64,000 nt of DNA from Tubulanus polymorphus (Eukaryota > Nemertea > Palaeonemertea > Tubulaniformes > Tubulanidae). The position numbers were made by a program, and so were the translations under genes. The DNA is taken from assembly GCF_964204645.1 (NCBI RefSeq), contig NC_134031.1, positions 5,129,001 through 5,193,000 of the forward strand. The letters are read 5' to 3'. The notes beneath the pieces were generated by a model. The model was not told the DNA's origin. It searched no databases and worked only from the letters and a program-made list of their open reading frames with translations. Positions within the stretch are counted from its first letter, which is position 1. Every line of letters starts with the position of its first letter. Below, piece after piece: positions 11,315 through 27,476 of the stretch.

Positions 11315-12097
11315 TTAGGTTAGTAGCTCGAAGATGCGTAGCGCCAGACCCCAAAAATAGTACCTAGAATGAACAAGAGTTCCCCCATAAATGTTGCCAT
11401 TATTTCTGCAAATGGGATAGGTAACAAATTTCGGTTATATGTATGAAATCCATTGATCCTGAGAGACAGATCGATGATGAAATAAGGGATTCCCTGGACT
11501 TATTTGCTTGGAGTAAGGGTACCAAACACGGAGGGGGATTCCCTTAGATATTGGGCTCGGATGTACTGGCATACCTGTACTGGGAAACCCCTCCTTTCTG
11601 AAGGTTTGATTATTTCAAAAGTTAGGTTGGGTATGTGGGGCGAAAACCACTTCAATGCGTAGCTAAGATGCTGTCCTAAGAGCCGTAAGCAGGATTTCCC
11701 CTGAATTTATGCGCTTATATATGAACTCTCGAATTTCTTGTTTTTACTATAGGATAGAAGATTTTGGAATAGTGGTCTGCGCTCTGTAATGCGCAAGAAG
11801 ATAGAGGATGTGGCATCGGACATTCTGATGAGATTTAATTCGGAGACTGTTGATGATAACTTTCTAAGGAAGTGGATAAATTTTGTGATATTTATTCATC
11901 TATAGCAAATAGGAACATTTTCTGGCAATAATTTAGCATCTTCACCATTTTGATAGAATCCTAGCTAACCGTGTCAAGCCAGAAAATGCCGAAACTACCT
12001 GCTAGTATCGGCTTTTCTGGTAAGCGAATTGGAATTAATTCCACAGTTTTTGTACGAATAAGAGTAGGAATAAGATGGGGAAAGGGTGCAGTGAAAT

Positions 12098-12920
12098 TTT
12101 TACTATCTTTAACTAGAGTTTGGCGGAGGAGAGGGGGAGGGGGATTATAGAAGGCGCCAGACCCCGGGTCCCCGCGGACCTATACATGGTCGTCTCAGTT
12201 CACAGCGCGATGTTTACGTTCTCAAAGCCGAAACTCTACACTTACAACTACATATGTATTAAAAACATGATGTACATCTTACTATCAAATTCTTTTATTT
12301 ATTTAGACCCTCGTTTTATCATCAAACAATCCGCACATCTGAGTATCTGACTTCCAAGATTTCCTTAAGGGAGGAGGAGGGAGGGGGGGGGGGGCTGTCC
12401 AAACCTCTAACAATTCCTACATTTTATTTTACAAATCTAATAAATCAATTTATTAATGTTTATTACTAGCGAATAATTTCCTTCGTAGAGTTTTCATATT
12501 TCCTTTCATTAAGATTATTATGGTAACTGGAAACTGGAAACTTCCCTATTGAAGCAATAGATAATGATTTATACATGTAGATCATAGATATGTACAGTGG
12601 AATATCATTTGTTCCGCTGGTCGTAAAATTCTAAATCATCAAGAGCACCTCGATCGATATTTACGTGGAAATTATTTTATCAAGTCGTCTGATGGTTTTA
12701 AGATTGCGAGTTGGCCTTGGTCTATTTTCCATACGGTTTTTCTGATAAACCTTGCGTCGCGTTTTTATAACTGCAGCATGGATTGTTGTTTCATACATCC
12801 AGTAACCAGATATGTTTAGCACGAAGATGATGACGTCAGCAATGTTCTCTATACGCAATTTCCGCATCGATACGAGCACCTGTTGTGGACGGGCACCTGT
12901 TTAAGAATGGCGATTTAGAA
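12098..12920. repeat. rearranged copies of the dCMP deaminase flanks
   Basis: 12098-12405 matches 8791-9035, 12406-12472 matches the 3' flank of the intact dCMP deaminase (10121-10190), and 12645-12920 matches 8219-8515. The three matches are now adjacent although the originals are apart, so this is a mosaic. A minus-strand ORF of 72 codons at 12661-12879 (one hydrophobic stretch, then a basic tail) lies within the last copy and is broken in its partner, so it is not called as a gene. Confidence 0.6.
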
Positions 12921-13286
12921 GTTTATTCAATTAATTTCAATCAGTTGGATGTTTATTTTTTGTAACATTTGAAAATATCATTATAGGACCTAAAGGCTTA
13001 AAACAGAGAGTGGGGGATCTTTATACGAGCTTTATCAGAGGGTTGAATAGACTCGTGCGATAACTGTGCCTTGTTGATATGTTACTATTAAATCGAATGA
13101 CTAAACACATGATAAGATAAGCTCATATATCCGAAATTCGGATAAGAAATATTTTAGGTACTTCTGACTCATAGTATGTATCACGCATAAAGACAGTGAG
13201 ATGACAAAAATGCCATTTACAAACATTTTATCAACGGTCATTCAGGAGAACGATTTCAAAGCAGAAAATAATTATTATTTATAAAT

Positions 13287-13655
13287 TTAGACTAAGTTTG
13301 AGATTATTTGGGACACTTTGAGTCTAGCCAGGGCTGTGGTCATCGGCGTTACAGCACGGGGGCCGTGGCGATACTTGCTCTTGTCAATATTGGTTAGCAA
13401 GGATTCAAGGGCTCTCATTGCTGGCCGGACCGGCCGGTCGCAGTCAACGTGACGGATTTCCGGAGTTGTAAAGGTAGTGCCATCTGATCTGTTAATCCAG
13501 TTGTCTATAGAAAATTGTATATACATTATAGACACTGGAGTTAACAGGTTATCGTTTTTACAATACCTACAACTCTGATACGAGGCCCTATGGATTGCCG
13601 TGTCTCCCCGGCGCTGCGGGCCGGGTTCGCCTAACGGTCTGGACGTCCGATCCAC
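13287..13655 (-). CDS. hypothetical 122-codon ORF
   Basis: An open minus-strand frame upstream of spermidine synthase. It contains GDTAIHRAS, which is faintly like an ankyrin-repeat helix, and a CRYC pair, but no full repeat or other domain. It overlaps a relatively GC-rich stretch that could instead be promoter DNA for the gene starting at 13919. Probably not a real protein. Confidence 0.18.
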   Translation of the reverse strand: MDRTSRPLGEPGPQRRGDTAIHRASYQSCRYCKNDNLLTPVSIMYIQFSIDNWINRSDGTTFTTPEIRHVDCDRPVRPAMRALESLLTNIDKSKYRHGPRAVTPMTTALARLKVSQIISNLV

Positions 13656-13918
13656 GCGTCAAATATGCTACGTCCGTTCCGCAGTTCTACGCGGTTTCTG
13701 TCTGCACTTAGCTCGATTGACTGATATCGCATGTCGCTTGACGTAAAACTTGTTGGATCCTAAACACACAGTGTCAGCGGGGAAGGGCTGCAGGTAGCGT
13801 AGTCAGTAACCTGTCTGTGGTTTAGTTTCACGATCGGATATTTTCACAAACCACAGCCCATCCGATTATAAAAAGCTTACCACCAACGATTAGGTAACTA
13901 ACTACAGGTAGCGTTAAT

Positions 13919-17501
<3,583 letters not shown>

Positions 17502-17668
17502 ATATTTTGAATGGGTGTCATCTGTCAGAGGCTACTGTCTGTCTGTCTGCGTGTATTCTGTATGTTATATATGCTCAATTCACTGTGTACTAGAAACTGC
17601 TAGTCAAATTTGCTGAGATTTTTTAATGAAATCATCATTCCACTTTTTAATAGATGACAAGTGAAAAA

Positions 17669-17674
17669 AATAAA
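17669..17674 (+). terminator. polyadenylation signal of spermidine synthase
   Basis: AATAAA 168 bases after the stop codon, on the coding strand. Confidence 0.5.
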
Positions 17675-17710
17675 TCTATATATTTTTCAATCGTAAGAAT
17701 GAATTTGTTT

Positions 17711-18874
17711 GTTTGTTGAAGTTTCTTATCACCAGACACCGGTTTTATCGGTCCATTCATATTGGACCGGTCTAAAATAGAGGGGACCAATTTGGAACAG
17801 ACATTTTACAAATGTAAAGCTTGGTCCGATCTCCCGACTCGTAGGACTCGAAACGGCGATCTCCAGCTTGCCAGTCGAGGAGTGTATACACATTATATAT
17901 TGACGAAGAAATTTAAAACAAGACACATTTAGAATAATTTATCTAAGATTCAAAGATAACATAGAAAATACACAGAGAAACGTGACGTACAAAATGATCG
18001 ATCGATAACATTCATTGAATATTATTAAAATAGTCAATATTGTTTAAAACCACCAAGATTCGTATTTTTACGTCGAATGGAACTACAAGATAGAAAGTAA
18101 AGTAGACACGAGGTTTGTGCCCCCTTGAGGATGAGATAATGTACAAACAACTAACGCCCCCTAGAGGACTGATTTGGTAACATATATACATGTATAGTAT
18201 ACCCGTTGCATAAATCGTACATTCGAGTTTCGTTGATCGAGAAATTAAGATTTGGTTCATCTGAATTTTAGCATTTTCCACATGTTAATCATCGAACTGT
18301 AATCCAAACAGACACTGATAAATGCAAACCGTCCCGAGATGAATTCAAATTCTCAAATAGATCCTCGCTATAGCCCGGATCCGATGCCTCCCGCGGCCGA
18401 AACTACCGGGTCGGAGTCAGCCAACTGACCCTCGTGGCCTGCGAGGGCGAGACGTCACAGCGCCCCCTGGCTTCAGTATTTAGTACAAAACTTGCATTTT
18501 ACAATATGTTTAATATATACACAATTTTCAACACATTTATACGTATTTTTTGATAAAACAAACGAAATGAATTCAATATTTTCGACATCAAGTTTTTTGT
18601 TGTTTATTGAATTCACATTAAAACATTCACAATTTACTTATATAAAATTATTTGACTGCCTGACTGAGTGACTGACTGACTGAATTACTGTTTATATACA
18701 TGAATGTTTGCACTGTAACTTCAGTGTACCTTCACCTTCAGTGCCGAAATTCAACCTTCTCTTCCTTACGAGTTCTCTTATTTCACTGCCGCATTCGGCT
18801 GACTTTTTTTTACAACATAGACATTATTTTTCGTAGATAAATAATTCAGTAACGTTATCTCTGTTTCCGCCCAC
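17711..18874. other. convergent intergenic interval, nothing firm
   Basis: Separates two convergent genes. 17735-17835 carries ACCGGTCTAAA and GGACCAA words also found at 34.0-34.3 kb, suggesting a decayed repeat. 18655-18685 has a short TGAC-rich simple repeat. No coding exon is recognised; part of it is likely the 3' UTR of the minus-strand gene. Confidence 0.4.
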
Positions 18875-18898
18875 GCTGCTGCTGCTGCTGCTGCTGCT
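18875..18898. repeat. (GCT)8 trinucleotide repeat
   Basis: Eight GCT units, reading as (AGC)n in the likely 3' UTR of the minus-strand neprilysin-like gene, 13 bases beyond its stop codon. Confidence 0.9.
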
Positions 18899-18910
18899 AC
18901 AATCTATAGT

Positions 18911-21900
18911 TTACCAAACCGAACATTTATGATGTGGATTCATACGACTTCCTTTAGGACAATTATACGCCTTGGCGAAATCTGCCGAATTGGACAACGG
19001 TCCTAAAACTCTGAAGTAGAAAGTTAAATAAGTTCATTAGATTACGTCTATTCGGACGCTTCAATCTGTGGGTCTGGTATAAGTAATATTTACCTGATTT
19101 GGCCAGGACTGTGCACTGAGGTTCTTATTGTATGTAAAGCTTCCTCGTCTCGCATATTACCACACCAGATCTACAACAACACATTCAATATATAAAACTA
19201 TACTCTCACAATTATATAGTATTAAATATATAGTATTATATGGTATCAAAATGCTAATATAGTATATGGATATTTCTAAAAATTTCTATATGTTTTTGGT
19301 ATTTTTCATTACTATTTCTTTTATTTATATCTATTTCTACCTGTGCGAAATTGAGGAAGAATAATTGATTATGTGTTAATCCTATTCCTGGTAGGGGTTG
19401 TTCCTCTCCGTTCTTTTCCACCCATTTCTGATATGCCTGCAATGAAACACACATTCGAGACACGATTATAAATAGTGACAACGCGACAGGGTGTCGAGAA
19501 CTATTGCCAAAATTGGATTAATCAAACAGTTTTTACCGTCGCTTTCTCTCGAAATACACGATTTTTATTCAAGTTAGACGGAAAACTGGTCATGAATATG
19601 TTAAGTATTTTTGCTAAGCTTTAGATAGATATAGACCTGAAGATCTGAAAACAATTCGGTTATACTTACACGATATGATTCTTTCAAACCGCCATTATCC
19701 GCAATGTTTTCTCCTTGAGTATTTCTGCCATCGATCTAGATTTAAAAAACCGAATCGTTACGATCACACGTACTTTATACAGCTGATAAAACAGTCAATC
19801 GGTTTGCGCTGATTACTGGAAGCCCGAACGGCTCTAGTTTGAACTGTGAGTACTGATCTATCATGCACTGAGCCCGATTCCTGAAAGCTTCAATCGTTTC
19901 ATTCGTCCACCATTTTCTCATGTTTCCATCTTTATCAAATTGTCGTCCTATGAATGAAGAAAGTACTTATGTATAAATTTATCAAGCCTTTTAATGATAT
20001 TGTGGAATAGCCCCGGTGCTGATGCCTCTGATGCGGAGAACATGCAGATAATAAGTTTAAACCCACACAGAATTTAAGAGATTAGAAACGAATTTTATTC
20101 ATCGAGAATTGAAACCAAAATACACGACGTTTCGAACTCGCTCTCGTGGTCATCGTCAGGTGTCAGGGAATAACTATAGAAATCGTATTTAGTATTTCAA
20201 ATTGTTTTTAAAACCTTTAATGAAAGTATTAACGATCAAAATGGTTTATTTTCTTAACACAAATCATAGAAACAACAAAATAGAACATTGAGAAATTAAT
20301 TCGATTTGAAAAGATGACCAAACTTCAAATATTCTTCTAAAAACGTAATTTCTAAGATTAATAGACGGGATGTATATAAACCGTACTATCGGTGATGTAA
20401 CGGGTCGTGTTTAGGTCGCATTTACCTTTATCGTCGAATCCGTGAGTGATCTCGTGACCTATTACAACTCCGATTCCTCCGTAGTTCAACGATTTCGGGA
20501 AATCAGCGCTATAAAACAACGGTTGTAAAATCCCAGCCGGAAACACTACAAATAATATCATCATTAAAACATTCATTCGGTTTCACATTTCAAGTAAACT
20601 ATAGAGACTCAGTTCCACAGTTCACTCACAGTTAAATAGTTAGATTAAACTTCATCTCAGAGTTAACTCTAACTCACAACTGTGGAACTGGGTCCAGAGT
20701 TCAGAGGTAACTCACAACTGTAGAACTGCGATTATCATGTTTTAACGAGTTAAAAGCTGATAGCTGGGCCCCTTACCTATATCATTGGTATTCGGATTAT
20801 AGAAGGCATTGACGATGGCTGGTTCTTGTTCCCAACTGTAAATACATATATTTGATATTGAAATATTAAATGGACCGATCCTTTAGTTAAACAGATATAA
20901 CTGGATACGTAAAGATGAATCTGACCTGTTTTTATCCACTGAATGTCGTAATTTTTCAAAGTTTCTCTTCGCGTCGAACTGTTCAATCTTCAGTACGTTA
21001 TCGAAAAAATGATCCTCCGTAAATTCAAGCTAAAGATTAGAAAATAGATGAAACGTTGATTGATATCAGTCGGTTATTTATTAGTAGAAATTCTGCTGCC
21101 TTTATCGAACTTACCCTTTTATAATAGCTATTCAATTCATCCGGTTTAGTGATGAATTCTGGGTACCCGATCCTTTCATTCATTGCATCAGCCTAAAAAT
21201 ATACAATTTTTCCTCCAAATATGGGTAGGATAATGTTGTAATACATGTAGAAGCGAGTTTCATAGATCTCTCCAAAATGGCGGCCTTTTGAAGCGCATTG
21301 AACTGTCTCTATTCAAAGTGGTGTCCAATTATTATGAATCTGAACGATGCACATCTAGCGAAATTCCAGGACAATCGATTATGTTAATTTTTGGCAAATG
21401 TTTTAAAGATGAGTAGAGAGAAACTCGCAGGACATAAACGCTTCCTTTATCGTTCTGGTATTTATCGGTACCTTTTCCTTTGCTACTGCTTTAGTTTTAG
21501 CATCCATCCAATCATTCTCCAGTAGTAATTCATTGAACGCTTCACGGATGTTGTGTATCATCTCAAGCGCCTGTCAAAATAAATTACAGTCGTCAAATTG
21601 TAGAAATCATACGAAAAATATTACTAGAATGTTTCAAATGGTTTATCTAACTGTGCTGCCATCCATGTGTGTCTTTTTGTGAAATAATCTAAGTAATGTG
21701 GTTGTATTCGTAGTAGGATTTGATAAGTTCTCCAGTGGAAGCTATGTTTCCCAGTGGAAGCTATGTTCCCCAGTTGTAGCTATCTTTTTCCACTGGTAGC
21801 TATGTTGTCCAGTGGTAGTTATATGCACACATGTGGTTGATAGCTTCCCACTGGTGGCTATGCTCCCCCAGTGGTAGCTATGCTCCTCCAGTGGTAGCTA

Positions 21901-24900
21901 TGCTCCTCCAGTGGTAGCTATGTTCCTCCAGTGGTAGCTATGCTCCTCCAGTGGTAGCTATGCTCCTCCACTGGTGGCTATGCTCCTCCAGTGGTAGCTA
22001 TGCTCCTCCAGTGGTAGCTATGTTCCTCCAGTGGTAGCTATGTACCTCCAGTGGTAGCTATGTAAACAAGTGGTTGACAGTTTCTCAGTGGTAGCTATAT
22101 TCCTGACATACCGTATCCTTGCTTTCCTTTTTGAAGTTATCTCTGATAAACAGGGCTCCTACACCCATTCCAAACCGTTCGTTGACCAGCTCAACACATT
22201 TCTGCCATCTGGCCTTATCTCTGCCAACTCCCTACGAAAATAAACCGTCCCATCTTCACTTTTAGATAACATGCATAACAGTGTCACTCAAACAGATTGT
22301 CAAAAGTGAAATTATATAATACAATAGTACACATTATTATCAAAACGGAGCATTTAACTTTAGCCTATAAGCAATCAAGCATCTCAAGATGATTGCTCGT
22401 AGCTCTAGCCAACAGAATCAAGATCCAGTTCTACAGTTGTGAGTTCAGATTTGACTCAACTGCGGAACTGGATCCTGAGTTCAGAGTTAACTCTAACTCA
22501 CAGCTGTTGAACTGGATCCTGAGTTCAGAGTCAACTCTAACTCACGACTGCGGAACTGTAAGTAAAGCCAATATCATTCTAGTCGAACATGCTCCCGGTT
22601 ATATTGCCAATTATTTTACCTGGATGACTTTCATGTACATGTTCCTCTGAATGGTGAAGTCATCCGTCAACTCAGGCGCGTACGCCATTACTATCCGCCA
22701 TAATAGATAGTTCGAGATTATCCTGAAAAATAAGACTTAGATCTAATATGTTTATCTATGGTGAGTGATAAAGGTTGATTGGAATATATTTGTACCTATA
22801 CCTTTTCGGTGTTTTACGAATAAGAATTCCGAGATTTTTCAGATAAGATTTCGCAAGTACAATCACTTCTTCGGTCTCGTCCAGTTCTGCCGGAATGAAT
22901 CCTCTAAAGTATTTCAACCAGTCAATCTGCGCATTAAAAATTATCTATCATTAGATTGAAATCAAGATGATGAGAGGATAAACAGAAATCTAGGATCACT
23001 TATTCCAAAATATGACCGAATCTTAGAATTTCGTAGAAATCTCAATTTGTCTCAATTGTGCTACCCATGTAGTTTTGATGACTAAAGCGACTGTCAGACT
23101 ATAAATTCCATCGCTAGATAAATATCTTAAAATTTCTTAGATTTGCCTATGATTTGAAACAATTCAATTTTCACGGTGATGATCTATGTATAGGATCGTC
23201 TGCTACCAATCACTAACCTGCGGTACTTCATTACGTAATTGTTTCAAGGTCATTTTCTCGTAAGCGGCATCGGCATCGTGTTGTTCCGACAACGATTTTG
23301 TAATCTGCCAAATACCGAACACAAACATTTGATTGCAAAATATTTCTATCAAGAATTGTCTTTAAGCGGGTGGCATAATCATAATTGGACTCACGTTGGC
23401 CAGCTGTATTTCAAAGTTCAGTACATCTTCGGCGAGTTCTTTTTTAGCCCGAATTGGGTCGGCTCCGAGAATGCCGGCAACGTTCGTCATGAATTCCTTA
23501 TAGGCGTTTATATGTAACGAGTCGATATCCTGCAAGTAGTAGTCTCTACTAGGCATACCCAGTCCCGCCTGATTCACCTAAACAAATTCACAAAAACCAA
23601 TTAGACATAAAACCACAACTCTGATAAATTGTTTCGACATTCTTCGTAAGCTGCGAAAACAAATTAGTCACTAAAACCAATTATTTTCGCCTAGTAGCTT
23701 CATTAACTACGGGTTTCTATTCGCAAGGAAAGCGCCTTCCACGTGTCGTATGCGGGATATAAATTGCCGTATTAAGAAACAGACGATGACACATGAAATA
23801 GGTTTAACTTCGCCGTCAATACGTCGCTTATTATCATTAGAAGATGTTTTTATGTGAGAATTTCGCGTCCGGTTTGAATTTAATGAGCAGAAACCGAATT
23901 GAATTCGCACTTGTTAAAGACGTGTGTGACATCAAAACTATTCGGTATATACGAGTTTAATGATTTCTAAGAGAATTGTGAAATTGCGTGGTACTGGGAA
24001 CTATAGGGTAGTTATTGTACTGGGATTTATGGGTGATATTGGGGACAGTTTTAACCAATGGATAACTGGCAAAGCGATAATTGACATTGCATTGTTATTA
24101 CAGCATTTATCTGTGATTGTTATCTTTAATAAACCAATTTTGAGCAACTCAGAAGCAACTCCTGATTTACTGACCCCTTATTACCTGACCCCTGATTAAC
24201 TGACCACTGAGTAACTGACCCCTTATTACCTGACCCCTGATTAACTGACCACTGAGTAACTGACCCCTGATTAACTGACCCTGAGTAACTGACCCCTGAT
24301 TAACTGACCCCTTGTCTCGCACTGATAAAGGTACGTACTGTAAGCACATAAGCTGATGAATTTCTATCGTCTATTCCTACGTATGATTTCACTAATAACG
24401 GCGCGTGATACTTCACACGAAGAAACGCCAGCTTTTCCTCCAAATTCCACAGATTTTCGTCCCATTTTCCAGCAACGACCGGCCACCCGTCCAACGTGTC
24501 TAATACCTTACGTAATGGACCGTCACCGATCACTTTAATTTGGGCTACAAAAAATGACATGAGAAAAGTAAATTAATCTGGAGCGGCATATAATACCTGT
24601 CGTGGTAAGGCTGTGCATTCTTAAGTTTATTTTGCTCGGAGCGCTAACACCTAAGTCTTCGTACGGCTTGAGCTGCTTGATCTATAGAACTAACCCTCCC
24701 CAGTGAAGTATATCCCTGTTTTCAATATGGCTGCGGTTTGATATGGCTGATACTTACTCGTGTTCATACAGGATTTATACAACACTTTAGCTTTATTTCG
24801 GGCGTCCGAGTCTGATTCTGTGGTCGGCTCTTCTAACAAACCTGACAATGAATAAATACACAATTCATCAGGGCTGGTTTTAAAACCAGTATCAATATTA

Positions 24901-26560
24901 AACAACATCATTCATCAATTCTTTCACGGGCAAAATTGATATGTAATTTAAACTGTCTTTCGAATGATTTATTTATTGATCATGGTCAAACAGAAATAAA
25001 GAAAATACATCGTGAAAGTTTTCTCGCTTATAAAACTTTCTATTTAAGAATTTGAAAACGAAATTCATTAAAATATCAAAATCTAAAGTATGCGAAATTG
25101 ATTCGTTCTCTCACCAGAGACTCGCGTCCGATCGTGGTTATTCTACTACTGTATTTACCTTTTAACTAACAGTTGTTTTTGTTGCAGGGACAGTGAGATG
25201 ACCAGGAGAGGTTTTGGGGACCGGGGCAGAACATACCTCTCAACATAACTTGTACATTATCGAGTAACTTCTCGAACACGTTATAACCGGATTTTTCGTC
25301 CGGTATAGGATGAGTCCTATCCCAAATACCGCAAGCAAACCCGTAAAAATCATCGCAAGGTTCCACTTCCACATCCACCGAAGATAAAATCATACTAGCT
25401 AAAAACAACATCAAATAATAACGTGCTACATGAGATTATAGTACAGTCAAAGTCCGTTATAACGCTGCCACACCGCTCTCTAAACGCCAGCATCTTTCAG
25501 AGATCACATTCCCACAATTTAACTCAAACTCAAAGGAAATAAGATTTTTTATAACGTTGCCAAATTCGTTATAACGTCATATTTTTCATTGGCCCCAACA
25601 GTGGCAAAGGACTTCTACTGTTTATTCATGCATCACTTCACCTCACCAGAAATATATAAGTTATAAAAGATCCAGGGACCAGTTGTGCAGTTGTGACTGA
25701 AGTCTAAACGTGGTGTAGTTTTGAGTCAATATACTGATCTTAAGTTGATAGATTGGCTATAGAACTAAGGTGGCCGAAGACAGTTCCTAAATATAAGCCA
25801 TCACTGTACAACTGGCCCGTTTACAGACTATGAACGTTTTCTCGTTGATTTTGGTTGTAGCTGGTTTTATATACTACGATAATAAAACCGGTATGAAAGC
25901 TTTCATTTGAAATAATCTAAGTGAAACTGTTATAAAACGACAAGCGACAAACTGACGGCCATTTGACTGCCAATATATCGCATGATGTGAGCAATACTCG
26001 TAACGCACATGGACAAGCATGATTCCCGAATTCTAATAATGTTTTGTTTACCCTTTTGACCAGTATAGTAACCGACCAAAAAACGTTCATGTCCATTGAA
26101 GTGTGAGAAGACCTCGACCTTGACCGGAGTTGAGAAATGAATGATTTATGCAAATTAGGCTCTCTCTCAACTCAGGAAGCAGTCGTGAAGTTTGGTTAGA
26201 TTATTCAAACCTCGCAAAATGAGAAACAGATAAAGAAATTGGATATCATTAAAAATAGATAAACAAGCCATACACCAGTAAACTACATAAAAATTAAAAC
26301 TACAGAATATAGCATGCTAGTTCTAAAAAGCTCGTTACAGGGCAGCACTGAGAAGCGTAGCTGATGAGTAGAACGTGCGGGTATACCCCGTCGTGTACCT
26401 TTCAAACTAATTCTTAATCCATCTTTAAGTTCTATAAACGTATTGATTTTTGGTTTATCGTCCGGTATTATATGTTTTTTCACCCACATGCCGCAGGCGA
26501 ATTGATAAAAGTTATCGCACGGTTTGACCGTCGTGTCCATAGCTTCCATGATTTTGGCAG
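18911..26560 (-). CDS. neprilysin-like M13 zinc metallopeptidase, ectodomain exons
   Basis: M13 endopeptidases are membrane or secreted enzymes that cleave small peptides outside the cell. Exons on the minus strand, 5' to 3': 26399-26560 or 25237-25398 (two versions, see separate entry), 24758-24841, 24339-24544, 23395-23577, 23218-23304, 22802-22926, 22620-22722, 22112-22231, 21472-21570, 21115-21192, 20926-21029, 20777-20835, 20426-20545, 19817-19947, 19670-19735, 19341-19436, 19094-19170, 18911-19010. With one first exon the phases close exactly, giving about 666 residues. Motifs in order: PCD(D/N)[40 protein letters not shown] (zinc ligands and catalytic Glu), GENIADNGG (third ligand), VHSPGQIRV (catalytic His) and the C-terminal CSVW. 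All catalytic residues are present. The cytosolic tail and membrane anchor exon, or a signal peptide, was not found beyond 26560. Confidence 0.93.
21728..22098. repeat. 20-bp minisatellite, about 18 units
   Basis: Unit CCAGTGGTAGCTATGCTCCT, with the outer units more diverged, in an intron of the neprilysin-like gene. Confidence 0.9.
24160..24313. repeat. 15-bp minisatellite with 45-bp higher-order period
   Basis: Three related 15-mers (CTGACCCCTTATTAC, CTGACCCCTGATTAA, CTGACCACTGAGTAA) recur as a block, then a two-type block, in an intron directly beside the exon ending at 24339. Confidence 0.85.
25237..25398 (-). CDS. alternative exon B of the neprilysin-like gene
   Basis: 162 bases, phase 1 at both ends, encoding [20 protein letters not shown] and onward through [15 protein letters not shown]. 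It is homologous to 26399-26560, has the same length and phase, and occupies the same place in the M13 fold (first disulfide-bearing ectodomain segment). Only one copy of this segment exists in known M13 proteins, so mutually exclusive use is the simplest reading. If both were included the frame would still hold. Confidence 0.8.
25444..25620. mobile_element. 177-bp pogo/Tigger-like MITE
   Basis: The left end CAGTCAAAGTCCGTTATAAC and the reverse complement of the right end (CAGTAGAAGTCCTTTGCCAC) match at the terminal 12 bases. The CAGT start and internal CGTTATAACG words are typical of pogo/Tigger-type termini. TA precedes the left end. It lies between the two alternative exons of the neprilysin-like gene. 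Confidence 0.55.
26399..26560 (-). CDS. alternative exon A of the neprilysin-like gene
   Basis: 162 bases, phase 1 at both ends, bounded by an acceptor (AAAAAAAG) and a donor (G|GTACAC). Encodes [20 protein letters not shown] then [15 protein letters not shown]. It is closer to the typical family sequence than exon B. See exon B at 25237-25398. Confidence 0.85.
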
Positions 26561-27402
26561 CTTTTTTTGAAAAGAAAACAAAGCGAGAAAGTTTCAACGA
26601 ATTCAGCATAACGTATATCAACAGTTAGCGATCGGCAATTCAGAATTGAACAATGTAACCTTAACCAGATCAACCCGGTATATAGGGATGGTCGTTCTCA
26701 ATACAAGCATAAAATGAAAATGACGGAGTGATTTAGCTGTTGGATCTCAGAAATCTACTTTTAATATCGGAGCCGACGGTAACAGGTTCTGCTATATCGA
26801 TATGTGACCGAGGGCGGGTCAATACTCCATCGCAGTTAACGATCTCGGTGTCGCTATATCGGTCGGGTTGGTCGACTCGATAACAGGCTACTGGACCAAT
26901 ATTTCCAATAGGCCTACCATTCAATTTGAATAAAACATTCTACCAATCCCACCTTGCATAGGCCTATTGGTTCTGTATTCTGGTTTTAAGATCTAAGCCT
27001 CCAGTGTCGTTGCCTGTAGGAGTGGTCACGAGTGTGTAACCGTTAGATAACGTGATAACGTGGGCTGACACTTACAGACAGACGTTATATCCGGACAACG
27101 ATTAAATAATGTCATGTCTCTTTGTAGTGTGATTCGTTTTTTTAATCAATTATCTCAATTAACTTCTATTTCGAGAATGGTGAGATTATTGACTCTTCAG
27201 GAGACCACATTTTTTCAGGCTATATATAAATTGCTATTCACGTTGTTCACAAGGTGATCTTGATCCGGCAGAAATAAGCGACAGTATAAAACCTGCGAAC
27301 AATAGACACTCAAGCCTTATTTAGTTCTGATATTATCCGCAAAACCAAAGCGGCGCTGATGTATGACGTACTAATTAATTGTCAGTACTCGTGTGCGTTT
27401 TG
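26561..27402. other. upstream interval, no anchor exon found
   Basis: Where the membrane-anchor exon of the neprilysin-like gene might be expected. A 63-codon minus-strand ORF (26733-26924) has no hydrophobic run and no family feature. The region from 27240 to 27402 shows nothing recognisable. Confidence 0.35.
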
Positions 27403-27476
27403 TATGGTGGCTGATTAGGGCCAAGTTAAAAAAAAAAAATTTCGTGCAATATACCATGCAAAAAATATATTGCATC

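Noticed and set aside
11340-12000. Second exon of the acidic hypothetical gene
   Set aside because: Open stretch at 11753-11907 looks protein-like, but it joins the first exon in frame only through a weak donor, so it was left in the evidence only.
13600-13650. GGGTTCGCCTAACGG read as a tRNA-like B box
   Set aside because: No acceptor stem, anticodon arm or A box could be placed around it.
21728-22098. Possible CRISPR array
   Set aside because: Units are contiguous 20-mers without unique spacers, in an intron of an animal gene. It is a minisatellite.
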